From: Salisapilia sapeloensis
Taxonomy: Eukaryota > Oomycota > Peronosporomycetes > Peronosporales > Salisapiliaceae
DNA length: 64,000 nt
Direction of reading: 5' to 3'
Assembly (NCBI GenBank): GCA_023334545.1
Contig: JAADVB010000046.1
Coordinates: 30,849 to 94,848, forward strand
Positions 22,101 to 31,595 of this stretch are shown here, one piece after another (position 1 is the first letter of the stretch; the number at the start of each line of letters is the position of its first letter). A program made the position numbers and the translations under genes. The notes below the pieces were generated by a model that was not told the origin of the DNA, did no database searches, and worked only from the letters and a program-made list of their open reading frames with translations.

Positions 22101-22470
22101 TACTCATTTCATCCGCTTTTAGCCGAAATGCTTCTTCCATCATTTCTTGTCGAGTCCTCGCTTCATGCTGTAACTTGGCCATATCGGTCTCATGCTTCTC
22201 TTTATACTTTATCTCTTTCTTTTGCGCTGAAGAGGCTGCTTCCTTTTGCATTGCTAGTTCTTTCTGCAGACTTCGAAGTTCCCGTGTAGAATCCTCAACA
22301 ACTTCCTGTAGGTTTTCACTATACACACGCTTCACATGTTCAATTTCCAGTTCTGCATCTTCATTTCGAGTGTTGAGTTGGTAAATGACTTTCGTCAGTT
22401 GCGCGACCTTCTTGCACATCTTCAAATGAAGTTCATTGTCAACACCATTACTTGCCACCGGGTCTTTCAT
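19129..22470 (-). CDS. FAM184-family long coiled-coil protein
   Basis: One exon of 1113 residues, almost wholly coiled coil with repeated Leu/Glu/Lys heptads. The two ends match animal FAM184A. The N-terminus has LHLKMCKKVAQLTKVIYQLNT. The C-terminus has KYAERESRPEDVKRI, then a stretch ending in LKREVMNREEMYNKTFARSPNVG, where FAM184A has an equivalent RESKPEDI and NRETNFNKVFNSSPTVG. The family's molecular role is poorly known. Its spread among flagellate eukaryotes and the presence of RSPH9 in this window make a flagellum or basal-body role plausible but unproven. The ATG at 22470 is fixed by the conserved N-terminus. A secreted-protein gene starts only 101 bp upstream on the other strand. 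Confidence 0.82.
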   Translation of the reverse strand: MKDPVASNGVDNELHLKMCKKVAQLTKVIYQLNTRNEDAELEIEHVKRVYSENLQEVVEDSTRELRSLQKELAMQKEAASSAQKKEIKYKEKHETDMAKLQHEARTRQEMMEEAFRLKADEMSNQLGALETSYRNQLEQCIGKLASEHDASLEKAIDNLKSQHAEEMNSLRQQHATQNEEITSESSIRIDALKKQLADAKEGYEAAMLRDKESQAHELQAVKQEARDALNSTKQNLLTQVQELQEFVEQLKKEERKLLEERELSREEQSSLKKTIQQLEKQISASQQEKENVLKDGHNQVEKLKNALDEEASKAETAQQEIESKAKVINDLEESVKQLETQLESIKQKGIEHEQESSNRLVEYSQRLKDKEAELQNVLESMEVQEKESKLVASSHEERIQSLTSDLKRLDEKHQDTLKSLQKSQLELKQLKEASDLANAALQNSNAELEKEMVTLTNAHNVKLQEIENKYANEILSLNRKLEQELQSVNEKARRDANGLLENQKVTLVKAHEQELQNARSIFDVEAKKLKEDICQSEKKANEMEAQCQSLTTKASSLEYQVKILEKEKTTLLSSVKDLERQADGIKEKSKKAKDEGIKKIDELQGIISFKESEMKHMKAEQDKLKAEHAKTCKDIHEKHASALSRVRGEYSAAEVQKVEEVTAQLTDQFKKELANVQSRHDHKVTELEIQHRLENDQWGMVQEELIALAIEINTRSAKCALSKESQYKEALQSIRDQFEKQLKVQSDQYKEELSKLREQLVQESQESMDKMKTEATTQMAELSKRHSEEIDRLQKKYNEESASAISALQSQLELEHLNELSRKQTEHEFLLQTTRERYDREYACQSAKLMETEEELQDTRRKLENSSSEVAKIASILETTRQELTQRLHDLESERQQDIAILEQQYLQNMDNLKSQAKTEMDKLIEEHLVETANLNEQFEEARCLSDERIQALQDTIAQWEVKYAERESRPEDVKRILELQQFAAEKDAAMRRINGEMAYLKREVMNREEMYNKTFARSPNVGLLQVLQPKGPNGMVGNFERRGTPDDVVFRSRQQPILYANKKKSKPPSSARNLKTSNAELRRRSSEGAGGAIEQNDGLPPLSRRTNNQQYM

Positions 22471-22571
22471 CTTTTAAAGTACCTTGGATCGGCAAGTGAT
22501 GCCGGAGGTTTCAAAATGGAGATATTTATAAATGGAAAAAAAGGTTGGAATAACGCAATTCACTCGCAAAT

Positions 22572-23387
22572 ATGGCAACCAGTGTCTTCTTCTTGCTCCT
22601 AGCAACCGTATTAGCAAATGTAAAAGCGGAATCACTCGTTGGGTTTCCCGGTGTCGAGTTTAATGCTGCCATCAGTCAAATGGGTCACGCAAGTAGTTAC
22701 TATGACTACTCGCCAAACATCCTCCTCGACACTGCTTTCACACCTAACAACGCGATCGATGGGTTAGTTCACGAAAGTAGCTGGTGGTCGTCTGGAGACA
22801 ATGCCAGCGAGCAAGTGTATTGGCAGCTAAATATGACATCAATGGTACCATCAGTCTCGCGACTCGTTATTCGATGGCATGGATACCTCTCTCCAAGTCA
22901 ATACCTTATTCGCATATCGTACGCCGGAGAGAACTTTAGAACTGTTGCAGCCATCACAAGTATGCCAATCGAGTACGATCGCGTGGATGAAATCGTAGAG
23001 GAGTTCACGTCGATTGATCCCCGTTTTTTCTACCTTCGCATTGACATCAAATTGCCAAACGTATGCGAGAGTCCATGGAGGTGCAGTGAAGATGTGACGA
23101 CGTACAGCCAAGCGGAAAAATTTCCATATGACGACATTCAAGAAAACAAGATTTACGGTATCCGAGAAGTAGAGCTTTGGACAAATGGCTACAAGAACGG
23201 TAATCTCACATTTGTTCATTTGTATGAAGCTGAGGATTTATTGGTAAATGCTATGAATAGCTGCAAGCACTGTCACTACATCCTACATACTCTACGTCCT
23301 TGCAGTTGCAGTGGCTTGGTCTCACGTTGGGAAGATGACCTGAGACTAGTGATGTGCAAGTCGTTCATGCTACTTTTGACCCAATGA
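22572..23387 (+). CDS. Secreted discoidin-like (F5/8 type C) protein
   Basis: A single exon of 271 residues with a clear signal peptide (residues 1 to about 19, cleavage after VKA). Residues 40-190 resemble a galactose-binding-like beta sandwich: NAIDGLVHESSWWSSG corresponds to the family's A-x-DG-x-x-x-T-x-W loop, YWQLNM to the strand W-x-Q-x-D-L, and VSRLVIRWHGYLSPSQYLIRIS to the following strands. Such domains bind carbohydrates or lipids outside the cell. The C-terminal 60 residues hold cysteine pairs (CKHC, CSC) and no membrane anchor. Function and partner are unknown. The leader is probably very short, because an initiator-like TCACTCGCAAAT ends at the start codon. It shares a 101-bp promoter region with the FAM184-type gene. 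Confidence 0.68.
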   Translation: MATSVFFLLLATVLANVKAESLVGFPGVEFNAAISQMGHASSYYDYSPNILLDTAFTPNNAIDGLVHESSWWSSGDNASEQVYWQLNMTSMVPSVSRLVIRWHGYLSPSQYLIRISYAGENFRTVAAITSMPIEYDRVDEIVEEFTSIDPRFFYLRIDIKLPNVCESPWRCSEDVTTYSQAEKFPYDDIQENKIYGIREVELWTNGYKNGNLTFVHLYEAEDLLVNAMNSCKHCHYILHTLRPCSCSGLVSRWEDDLRLVMCKSFMLLLTQ

Positions 23388-23473
23388 GACTACCAGCATG
23401 AATTATACTATGAAAGTAAAGAATGAGTACGAGTCGGTTTCATCGAGTCGACACGAAAGGTGGTGTATTTGTA

Positions 23474-24925
23474 TTAATCGCGTCCGAGTCTCCGTCCACC
23501 CCTGTTTTTACCTGTACGTCGTTTCTTGGGCGGCGGTCTTCGCACCATCATCTCGCATTCCCATGTTTCATGGTCATTCGAACCGCATTCCTGGCACTCG
23601 TCCCTGCGTCTTTTTTTGTAGCTCTGAGGACAATCAGCCACGAGATGGTCAGTCGATCCACATTGGAAACATTCTCGACGAGGACGCCTGGACATTGCTG
23701 ACGTGTGCATTTCACGCAGGGAGAATGTATCCGGGACATTGTACATTCGGCAGTCCTATTCCCATCAAATGAATGAGTACGTAGATAGAGTAAGTAGATA
23801 AAGAGAAGCATACTCGTAGTGGATGGCTAGCAGCACAAAATGGACAATAGACTTTCCTGTCTTCTGGAGCCGGGACTGGCGTGCATTGCATATGACCTTT
23901 TTTAAGACACACCATACATGTCACGTTCTTTAATTCTTCATCCTTGCTAGTGCAATCGTCCGAGTCGTGACTAGCACGACCGCAGATTTCGCAATTCGTG
24001 GTTTTCATAGGCTTGTTTGGGCATTCCTATCAGTCGCTTTTAGTATTCTATCCAGGCATAGTATTGATGTATAGATGTACACTCGATTCGTGTCCAACTT
24101 GTAGACAAGAGAGGCACGGGAGACGAGGACAGTCGTACGCCAGGTGGCCTCGGTATGCGCAATAGTGGCACGGCTTCTCTTTCTATAGGAATTGCATTAG
24201 TCTTGTAGCATTTATGCATGATAGGAATAAAACCGCACCTTGGGATTGGGACACATGTGGCTGATATGTCCGACTTCGCCACAATTGTAGCATTTCGATG
24301 TGATGTCTGTTCCAAAGTAGCGGTTTTCTGGACGCTTCCGTTTAGGTTGTGAGTCCTTCTTCTTCTCGTCACGAGGCTTATCTTGATCGTCTTGCTTGTC
24401 ACTTTGCTTCTTCAAAGAAGCAGTGGAAAAGAGTGCTGCACCCACTTTAAACGGATTCTCCTCTGCTTTATCTTCTTTATCTTCGTCTTCCGTCTCAAAA
24501 GATCCTGTATTACCCCGGAAGCGAGTACTAAAGTCGCTTAGAATGTGGTCATTCAAAGGTTCCATCGGAGGGTCCTCCATGACAACAGGCTTGCGTTCTC
24601 GATTTGGGTTTAAGAATCGACTCAGCGTCCAATTCGAAATCTTTCGCTTCGGTTTAGTCGATGCATCCTGGTTTTCCTTGTTGTTGGATTTATCGTCACG
24701 TAGACGTTGCCCAAGGTCTTCATCTTCCTCTTCTTCCGTCAATAGCTCCGTCGGAGGTGTAGTATCATTTTTCGCAGTTCGTCGAGTCGGTTGGACAGTC
24801 AATCGCTGTCGCTGATGAGCTCTTGGGTCCGACGGGTCCATGATGTGAAAACCTTCGTCATCCTCTTCCTCGCTCATCGACATATCACTCGTGAGGTTCA
24901 CGACCTCGGCATTGTTCATTTTCAT
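23474..24925 (-). CDS. Multi-CCHC zinc-knuckle protein, AIR1/AIR2 (ZCCHC7)-like
   Basis: Probable RNA-binding subunit of the TRAMP polyadenylation complex, which feeds RNA to the nuclear exosome. Exons on the minus strand are 24925-24239, 24182-24081, 24026-23814 and 23755-23474, with introns of 56, 54 and 58 nt, all phase 0; 427 residues. After an acidic, Lys-rich N-terminal half come eight knuckles: CYNCGEVGHISHMC, CHYCAYRGHLAYDC, CLSCLQVGHESSEC, CEICGRASHDSDDC, an incomplete CMVCLKKGHMQC, CPFCAASHPLRDC, CFQCGSTDHLVADC and CQECGSNDHETWEC. Two of them (third and sixth) are split across introns, and their restoration confirms the splicing. The tail is basic (PPPKKRRTGK). Known AIR proteins have five knuckles, so other CCHC families remain possible. 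Confidence 0.8.
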
Positions 24926-25013
24926 GTCGTTTGTTTGGTTGGCAAATGGTGTATATTTAGTTTAGAAACTCAGAATAAAAGGGAGGAAAGTAGCCGACAC
25001 CAAAGACAGACAA

Positions 25014-25292
25014 ATGGCGTCGATCGATGAACCGCTCGATCTAGTCAAGCTCAGTATCGCTGAGAGGGTTTATGTCAAATGCCGGGGCAATAGAGAACTG
25101 CGAGGTATCTTGGAAGCTTACGACCAGCACTTAAACTTGGTGTTGAGCGAAGTCGAGGAGACGATCACCGTCCAGGAGGTGGATGAAGAGACCTCGGAGG
25201 AGATCATCAAGCAGTCGAAGCGTGGAATAGAGATGCTGTTTGTACGAGGAGATGGTGTCATTCTCGTCGCACCGCCACTCCGGACTGCCTAG
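25014..25292 (+). CDS. LSM3: U6 snRNA-associated Sm-like protein LSM3
   Basis: A ring subunit of the LSM2-8 (U6 snRNA) and LSM1-7 (mRNA decay) complexes. One exon of 92 residues. Sm1 is seen in [28 protein letters not shown] and Sm2 in [13 protein letters not shown], with the RG-D signature that binds uridine. The N-terminal PLDLVKLSI and the acidic loop [12 protein letters not shown] between the two halves are typical of LSM3. The start is 88 bp from the start of the AIR-like gene on the other strand, so the two RNA-metabolism genes share a bidirectional promoter region. Confidence 0.95.
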   Translation: MASIDEPLDLVKLSIAERVYVKCRGNRELRGILEAYDQHLNLVLSEVEETITVQEVDEETSEEIIKQSKRGIEMLFVRGDGVILVAPPLRTA

Positions 25293-25376
25293 TTAGTCAC
25301 ATACGCAAGCGTAGATATAATACATTGCTGGTGCATTCAAGTTCATTTTTGCTTGAATTACTTTCGACCGTATGAA

Positions 25377-25973
25377 TTAAATGTTAAGGTCTCGTAAAAG
25401 CCGATCGAAATCGTCCAAAGCTGCTACTTCACTCTCCTCTGTTTTTCGTGATCGACAGCTCTTTATACGCTGACTTTTGGCTGCTTGCGAGGTATCATGA
25501 AGATGCAATCGACTACTTTGACGAGCTATTCGCTGTGCTCGCCAATCAGAGATACTAGCAGCCACTGCGGATTGGCATGACCTGTGTTTTGCATGTTGCG
25601 TCCGATTCGACTTGGTAGGTCGCTTCTGCTTGCCAATCATGCTCGTACTGATGGGATCATTCCAGGCGACAGTATCTCCGAGTGACTCATCTGCTTTTCT
25701 ATTGATTGGCATATCGAATTGCGTGCATTTCGTACGTTGTTTATCTTTTGCTAGTTCTTCGTCTCTTTTTCGACTGTGAGGCTTTGCTGCATGAACACGA
25801 CCAGAGGGCGGTTTTCGTTGGATATGATCTGGTCGATGTATTGATCTGTGTTTCCCATTTCGTTTGGAGTGGAAGCACTTAGACGCCGAGTGCTTTTGAC
25901 GGATATCTGAAGGTTCTTTCGAAGCATGCATTCGGTTTATTGGCGGTACGAAATCCACGGTAACCTGGTTCAT
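25377..25973 (-). CDS. Basic protein of unknown function
   Basis: Not recognised. A frame of 198 residues from the ATG at 25973, rich in Lys, Arg, His and Ser with no hydrophobic segment, ending in an acidic-hydrophobic EVAALDDFDRLLRDL motif that may be a short helix for binding a partner. Probably nuclear by composition. The true N-terminus may lie upstream: a GT-AG segment of 55 nt (26032-26086 region) would join this frame to an open stretch back to about 26190 that reads LCAEIDEFEQAMGWRF, but no start codon was found there. It is convergent with LSM3 at 84 bp. Confidence 0.5.
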   Translation of the reverse strand: MNQVTVDFVPPINRMHASKEPSDIRQKHSASKCFHSKRNGKHRSIHRPDHIQRKPPSGRVHAAKPHSRKRDEELAKDKQRTKCTQFDMPINRKADESLGDTVAWNDPISTSMIGKQKRPTKSNRTQHAKHRSCQSAVAASISDWRAQRIARQSSRLHLHDTSQAAKSQRIKSCRSRKTEESEVAALDDFDRLLRDLNI

Positions 25974-26319
25974 GTACTTTATAGACGGCTTGGGCGTAGG
26001 TACGTCGCAGTTATCGTCTACAACTTCCAGTTGAGATTGTCAACCACATAGGCTAAGCGTGAATTCTGCATATCCTACCTCTCCTCATATTCAGAATCGG
26101 GCGGAATCTCCATCCCATCGCTTGTTCAAACTCATCTATCTCTGCACACAACCTTAGGACGCAATGGACAAGATGCCGACTCAACGTCCGAGATACCTTT
26201 CATACATTTGCTTCCATCGTTAAGTGCCTTGAGACTCATCACGAAACGCAGCTAAAGGACGGTGGCTATTGTGTATTTCCAAAAATAGCAAAAACAGTTC
26301 CTATCTTGTTTCCCTATCA
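25974..26319. other. Gap that may hold an upstream exon of the unknown basic protein
   Basis: About 350 bp between the basic protein and the 3' end of the TRPC4AP-type gene. The minus strand is open in one frame from about 26200 to 26087 and is followed by a plausible 55-nt intron, so part of it may be coding. Nothing else was recognised. Confidence 0.35.
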
Positions 26320-29050
26320 TCAATGACTACGCTGCACAGCCACGTTGGAATACAACCGTGAGTACTTGGTCTCTGGCAGTGACGGCGGCACAGACGTCAG
26401 TGCTGTCTCGCTACCATCGTCCTTACACAGCAACGACACGACTTCCTTCCATTCTCTAAATGCAATGTTCGTGGACACTTCGAGTCCCAAGCGATCCCGA
26501 CCTCGTGGCGTGTAGTACTGCATCCAAAACCACAGCAGTCTCCTGAAGTTGTCTCGCACATACCCAGACCGTCCAGCTTTTTCCTCGTGCTCCTTGACCT
26601 CGTCCAGCAACTTTACCAAGTGTCCCTTTCGATATGCCAAGACCAATATCACAAGAGCAGTGTTCAGACAGCAGAGGTTTTCATGCCCGACCTCTTCCAA
26701 CGTGACGATGCTCATTAGATCACGTACGAGGCGACTTGTGTTGTGCGTGATGAATTCGTTCATCCGGTCTAAATCGGTATCCTCCACCTCTTCTTCTGCA
26801 GAGAAGAGGAGCATGGATCGAAGGAATACATTCGAGTCCACGAGGTTATTCACAACGACATGCATGAATCGAACGAATTGATCGTCATCTAATGTCCGAT
26901 GGAAGAGTAGCGTCGTATCAACATTCCCCTTCGTCATGTCTCCAAGCAGGTCAAACACTGATTGGAATCTACCCTTTGTACGGTAGCTTTCGTCTTCCAG
27001 CACTTCGTTCACGAGTGCTTGCAGAAGCGGAGTTCTAGCCACAAAGAGTTGCTCCTCTGGCTTTGCATGACGCAAGTATGCTTCGAGGCAAGAGGACAGC
27101 CAGAAGCGGTACGTGGAGCTCCACTTTTGTTTTGTCACTTCCTCAATCAGTTTACACAGCAAGCCTTTATCAGTATAATCAAAGTCAATCGGCACCGCGG
27201 CAGGTGCATCTAGTAGATCTCTCTCCCGATCACTCAAGAGCATTCTACGGTTACTATGATCCTCTGCTTCACGGTCGCAAAAATTGTGTACGAGTCGCAG
27301 GAACTGGATCTTAAAAGAGCTTTCGAGTGTGCACTCGCAGCCAGGGCCGTGGAGAGGAGTCCGAGGACGCTCCGACTGATTTTCGTCCCATTCCAGCTTG
27401 TCGAACATGATCGTCAGGATCGGGATCAACCCCATCTCGGCCAACCGGTCTTGGTACTCCACCTTCCGCTTGCTGTTTAGTAGTGTGCACAAGACGAATA
27501 ATATCTCGACACGGAAAGGTTGTAGTACGATCGCCTTTGTCAAGACCGTAGCTTCTGCGTTGATCCTACTCGCTCCCTCATCTGTCGCATGTTCCGTTGC
27601 GAGCATCATGTCCCGCAAGAGAGTGCTGGCGAAGGGAAAGTTGTTCTGACCGTGTCCATCGTTCCCTCTGTCTTCATTTCGACGATAGGAGCGATAGAGT
27701 CGAGTGAGGTCGCCGGTAGGAGCGACGGCAGGGTGTTGTAGCAAGTGGTCGATTGTTTCCCAATCGCTTCGATCCGCGCTCTGGTGATGGAGCATGGCGA
27801 ATTCAGCAGATGCAAGCACGTCTTCTGATGCTTGATTGTAGACCGGATCGACTGCAAAATAATAGTTTTGGACCTGGATAATACGAAGCATGCGTTGCAA
27901 AATGGATGGCGTCTGGAGTAGGAGTGCATGGTTACGATCAACAGCAGTGTCTTGCCTTTTCATGCGTTGAGAACGAAGTTGCAAGAGTTCAAGAGAAGAA
28001 ATATTGTGCGTGGACTCTAGGAACCGACGGTCCTCTGGTTCGAAAATGACAAGAGCTAAGATACGACAGAAGAAGGCTAATTGACGAGAGGAACAGGACT
28101 GGAGGATCTCGTGAATACGTGGGATGCGGGTGAGGTCGAAGCAGTCGTTCCTCATGGCTAGGATCTCTTCTACTAATGCTGCTGCATTTTCGAAATGAGC
28201 AGCATTCTCTAGCAGTTGGAAGAGGTAGATGATAAGTCCGTCTTTGGAGCATAATTCAGCACCGAGCTCAGGAGACGAAAAGCATAGTTCTCGTAGCAAC
28301 GCCTGTTGACTTCAAATTAATACCAATACTTATTGTCTTTATACGATACCAACTTACCATGACGGAATTGAGGCAGGATTGGAACTTGATCGAGTTGGAG
28401 CGTGCTGACGACGGCGGTTGGATGGTCCAGTCGGGTTCGTCCCACATGCTACGAATGTCATTACGTTGTCTATAGAGTGAGATCCTTTCATCCGCCACAA
28501 GATTGGCATTCGGTGTCCTCCGTCGCATGACGTCCAGTACTCTTAAAAGGCATTCGGCCCCTCCCAGCTTGAGAAAATGATCCCGATCGGACGGAGACAC
28601 CTCTGGTTCAAGACCAAAATCTTCTGTCTCTTCCGGAAGCATATGATAGTGATAGTCTGACAATCGGTTCAATAGCTCTTGCAAGACAATGTGTAGTCGC
28701 TGAGGATGTGCTCCCGAAGCATCCATAATGTCATAAATTTCACGAATGATACTCAGAAACGACTTCGGAGGGCGTCGATCACGTGAGTTCTTGCGAAACG
28801 TCCGCTCATGCTGAGCCACGAAAGCTTGAGGGAGGTCTGAAATGGTTGAAATGGGTACCTGGGTTCCTTGTGGCTCACGAGCGTGGGAAGTTGGTATAGC
28901 AGGCAGAGTGAGCTTCCCAGTTAGCTGCATACGACGAACGGCATCACTCATTCTCCGCATGGGAGCCAACTTTGACTTCTCGCCAACTTCATCGGAGCTA
29001 AAGGCAGAGTCAATGACGGTGCGGTCTGTCGCTGACGAGGAAGACATCAT
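26320..29050 (-). CDS. TRPC4AP: TRPC4AP/TRUSS homologue
   Basis: In animals this protein is a substrate adaptor of a DDB1-CUL4 ubiquitin ligase. Exons are 29050-28358 and 28302-26320, with a 55-nt phase 0 intron (GTAAGT...CAACAG); 891 residues. The second exon alone holds most of the family domain, including RPRTPLHGPGCECTLESSFKIQFLRLVHNFCD and a C-terminal GRSGYVRDNFRRLLWFWMQYYTPRGRD block. The first exon supplies the N-terminal armadillo-like part (FLKLGGAECLLRVLDVM) and about 100 low-complexity residues not seen in the animal protein of about 800 residues. Two tandem Met codons begin the frame; the first is used here. What it binds in an organism without TRPC4 is unknown. Confidence 0.82.
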
Positions 29051-30041
29051 TCCGATAAGGAGGACGAGAAGACCGAGTTTGATTGTTTGGTTTTTCAGTC
29101 CATTTCACTGTACTTTTGTATTGAATCATTTTAAACGAATCAAGAGGGTTGGTTTGGGAAGTAGCCAATCGATATGATGGTACTATTGTGGTACCAGACT
29201 GGTAACATAGCGGCTGTCCAGGGTTTCGATGTCGCGTCAATGCACAGCTTACCAGCGTTAGCCTCGTTCGGAGATAATAGCTCAGGTGAATATTGAAATT
29301 TTAACCCTAGTGGACTTCGATGAGCATACCGACAACATCCTCCACTTGTCGAATACGCTTTAAAAGTAGGATGAAGGGGTGATTGGACTAGCAAAAAGCT
29401 GGTGGAGATGAGGTAGGTTTCCAAGCCAGCAAGCACGGTTTCGTACGATTGATGCATCCAGCTCTATCTATTGGTATCGGTCATCAAAGCCACCCCTTAA
29501 AATCCTTAGTACAAACCAAATTTCTTACGTTATCAGGCAGCGATATGAGTGGATCACTTGCGAAGAGAGCGATAAAGAGTACATGGACGAGGCTGTCTAC
29601 GACTCTCCAATCCCTTGTGCTGCTCTTCTGGTTATGCAACTTATCTTCATTCTACCCTTGTTTAATTTAAATACGACGGGACGCGAAGACTCTGCTTATC
29701 CAGTAATCGATTTGTGCGTTTCTCGAAGTGACCACACAAGTCGCAAATCACAGCACGAGCTTCCTGCCCTAGTCATGCCATCCACAATCCACACCGACAT
29801 AGCACTGGCAGTTTGAGCAGCATCTGATACAGGGTGCTTCATCGAGTACCTACACCAATCAAGATCTGAAGCAGGACAGACGGGTATGCGCATCACTGGC
29901 GCATATGACACATCGATGTTTTGCCAATCTGTCGCGGCCTTTACTTCGCCGGTAGCTTAGGCCTCATTCTGAATTTTCCTCAGACCTTACATCTTCACTT
30001 GGGGGGCGGTCCCAATCAACAAACACCACACCTTACAAGCT
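29051..30041. other. Divergent promoter region
   Basis: About 990 bp between the TRPC4AP-type gene and the NCS1 permease, holding both promoters. Several short frames occur (for example 29449-29670 plus and 29140-29457 minus), but none has a recognisable domain or targeting signal. The only supported element is the initiator-like motif at 29961-29977. Confidence 0.5.
29961..29977 (+). promoter_or_regulatory. Oomycete initiator/flanking element upstream of the NCS1 permease
   Basis: The sequence GCCTCATTCTGAATTTT matches the TCATTYY initiator plus the T-rich flanking element of oomycete promoters, 65 nt before the ATG at 30042. Judged by eye; it agrees with the element found before the PPAT gene. 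Confidence 0.5.
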
Positions 30042-31595
30042 ATGGAACATCATGACCTGGAAACGTCGTTGGAGCGCGGCAAGAGTGCAGAGTATATGAG
30101 CGCCAAGTCACCTGGAATGATGCGCGAGTCGGAGTATCTAGCAGGCGACTCGCTCTACGCTCGGATGCAGCGACTAGCAGCAAAGCTTAAGATTGAGCAG
30201 CGTGGCGTCGAACGCGTGCCGGAGGACGAACGAACGGACACTTCGCTGCTCAATGTTGGCTCCATGTGGCTCAGTGCGAATTTGTGCATCAGCTCATTCG
30301 CGATCGGCGTGCTGGGCAAGTCGTTATTCGGCCTTGGTGTCATCGATGCCATGCTCGTTGTCATCATCGCCAATATGGTCGGCATTATCCCCGTGTGTTA
30401 CTTCTCTTGCTTTGGCGCTGCCTTTGGACTTCGCCAAATGATCATTTCACGATTCTGGTTCGGCATGTACGGCGCCAAGTTCATCGCTATCTTTAACGTC
30501 TGCGCATGTATCGGCTGGTCCGCAGTCAACTCGATCGTGGGTGCTCAGATGCTAAATGCCGTTAGCGATGATATACCTGGATGGGGCGGCATTCTGATCA
30601 TCGCAGTAAGCACGTTTATCGTGACACTCTTTGGATATCGAGTGATCCATATATACAACTTTTGGGCGTGGATTCCCTGCTTTATCGTCTTCATGATCAT
30701 CATGGTGCAGTTCATCGCCTCGGATGCGTTCATCAACATTCCCATGGGTACTGGTACTTCTGAAGTCGGCGGTGTGCTTAGCTTTGCGGCCGTCGTCTAC
30801 GGATTCGCTACTGGTTGGAGTTCCTACTCGGCAGACTACACGGTCTACCAGCCTGCAAACCAAAGCAAGGCCAAGATTTTCTTCGCCACGTACATCGGCC
30901 TCATCCTACCGCTATTCTTCACACAGCTGCTTGGTGTCGCGGTGATGACAGCCACCGGTGTCAATGACGATCCAGAGACCAATTCTTACTTGAAAGGATA
31001 CAATCAGAGTGGAACTGGAGGACTCATTGCTGCGGTTTTGGTTCCGCCCATGGGTGGCTTTGGACGCTTTTGTCTTATCATCATGGCGCTGTCCATCGTC
31101 GCGAACAACTGTCCAAACATTTACTCGGTCGGACTGACGCTCCAGGTGTTTGGCGACTGGACCCAGCGCGTGCCACGGTTCATTTGGACGTTCATTGGCA
31201 CGATCGTGTACATTGCGATCGCGATTCCAGGCTATTCGTACTTTGAAGAGGTTCTGGATAACTTTATGAACTTCATTGCGTACTGGCTTGCTATCTATGC
31301 TGCTATCGCTTTCACGGAACACCTCTACTTCCGAAATGGCTTTGGTGGATACAATCCGGATGACCATGCGGACGCTTCCAAGTTACCAAAAGGTTATGCA
31401 GCAATGTTTGCATTCTGCTGTGGCGTGGTCGCTGTAGCGATGGGCATGTCGCAAACGTGGTTCGTTGGTCCGCTCGCTCGCCTTTGTGGCGAAGCACCGA
31501 CTGGAGGAGATATCGCGATCGAACTGGCTTGGGGTGTTAGTGTGCTGACATACCTGGTCGCTCGGACACTTGAGATACGCTATTTGAACGATTAG
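30042..31595 (+). CDS. NCS1-family purine/cytosine permease
   Basis: Nucleobase-cation symporter 1 (FCY2-like) that imports purines, cytosine or related compounds across the plasma membrane, normally with protons. One exon of 517 residues with a hydrophilic N-terminus of about 70 residues and about twelve hydrophobic helices. Typical features are SANLCISSFAIGVLG in TM1, RQMIISRFWFGMYGAKF, GWSAVNSIVGAQML, the charged FATGWSSYSADYTVYQP loop and NNCPNIYSVGLTLQVFG. The pattern follows the fungal FCY branch more than the FUR branch. Substrate cannot be told from sequence. The PPAT gene in the same window is the competing de novo purine route, but the two are 27 kb apart and no link is implied. Confidence 0.9.
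   Translation: MEHHDLETSLERGKSAEYMSAKSPGMMRESEYLAGDSLYARMQRLAAKLKIEQRGVERVPEDERTDTSLLNVGSMWLSANLCISSFAIGVLGKSLFGLGVIDAMLVVIIANMVGIIPVCYFSCFGAAFGLRQMIISRFWFGMYGAKFIAIFNVCACIGWSAVNSIVGAQMLNAVSDDIPGWGGILIIAVSTFIVTLFGYRVIHIYNFWAWIPCFIVFMIIMVQFIASDAFINIPMGTGTSEVGGVLSFAAVVYGFATGWSSYSADYTVYQPANQSKAKIFFATYIGLILPLFFTQLLGVAVMTATGVNDDPETNSYLKGYNQSGTGGLIAAVLVPPMGGFGRFCLIIMALSIVANNCPNIYSVGLTLQVFGDWTQRVPRFIWTFIGTIVYIAIAIPGYSYFEEVLDNFMNFIAYWLAIYAAIAFTEHLYFRNGFGGYNPDDHADASKLPKGYAAMFAFCCGVVAVAMGMSQTWFVGPLARLCGEAPTGGDIAIELAWGVSVLTYLVARTLEIRYLND

Noticed and set aside
29140-29816. Small frames on both strands between the TRPC4AP-type and NCS1 genes
   Set aside because: No domain, signal peptide or splice continuity; treated as promoter region.
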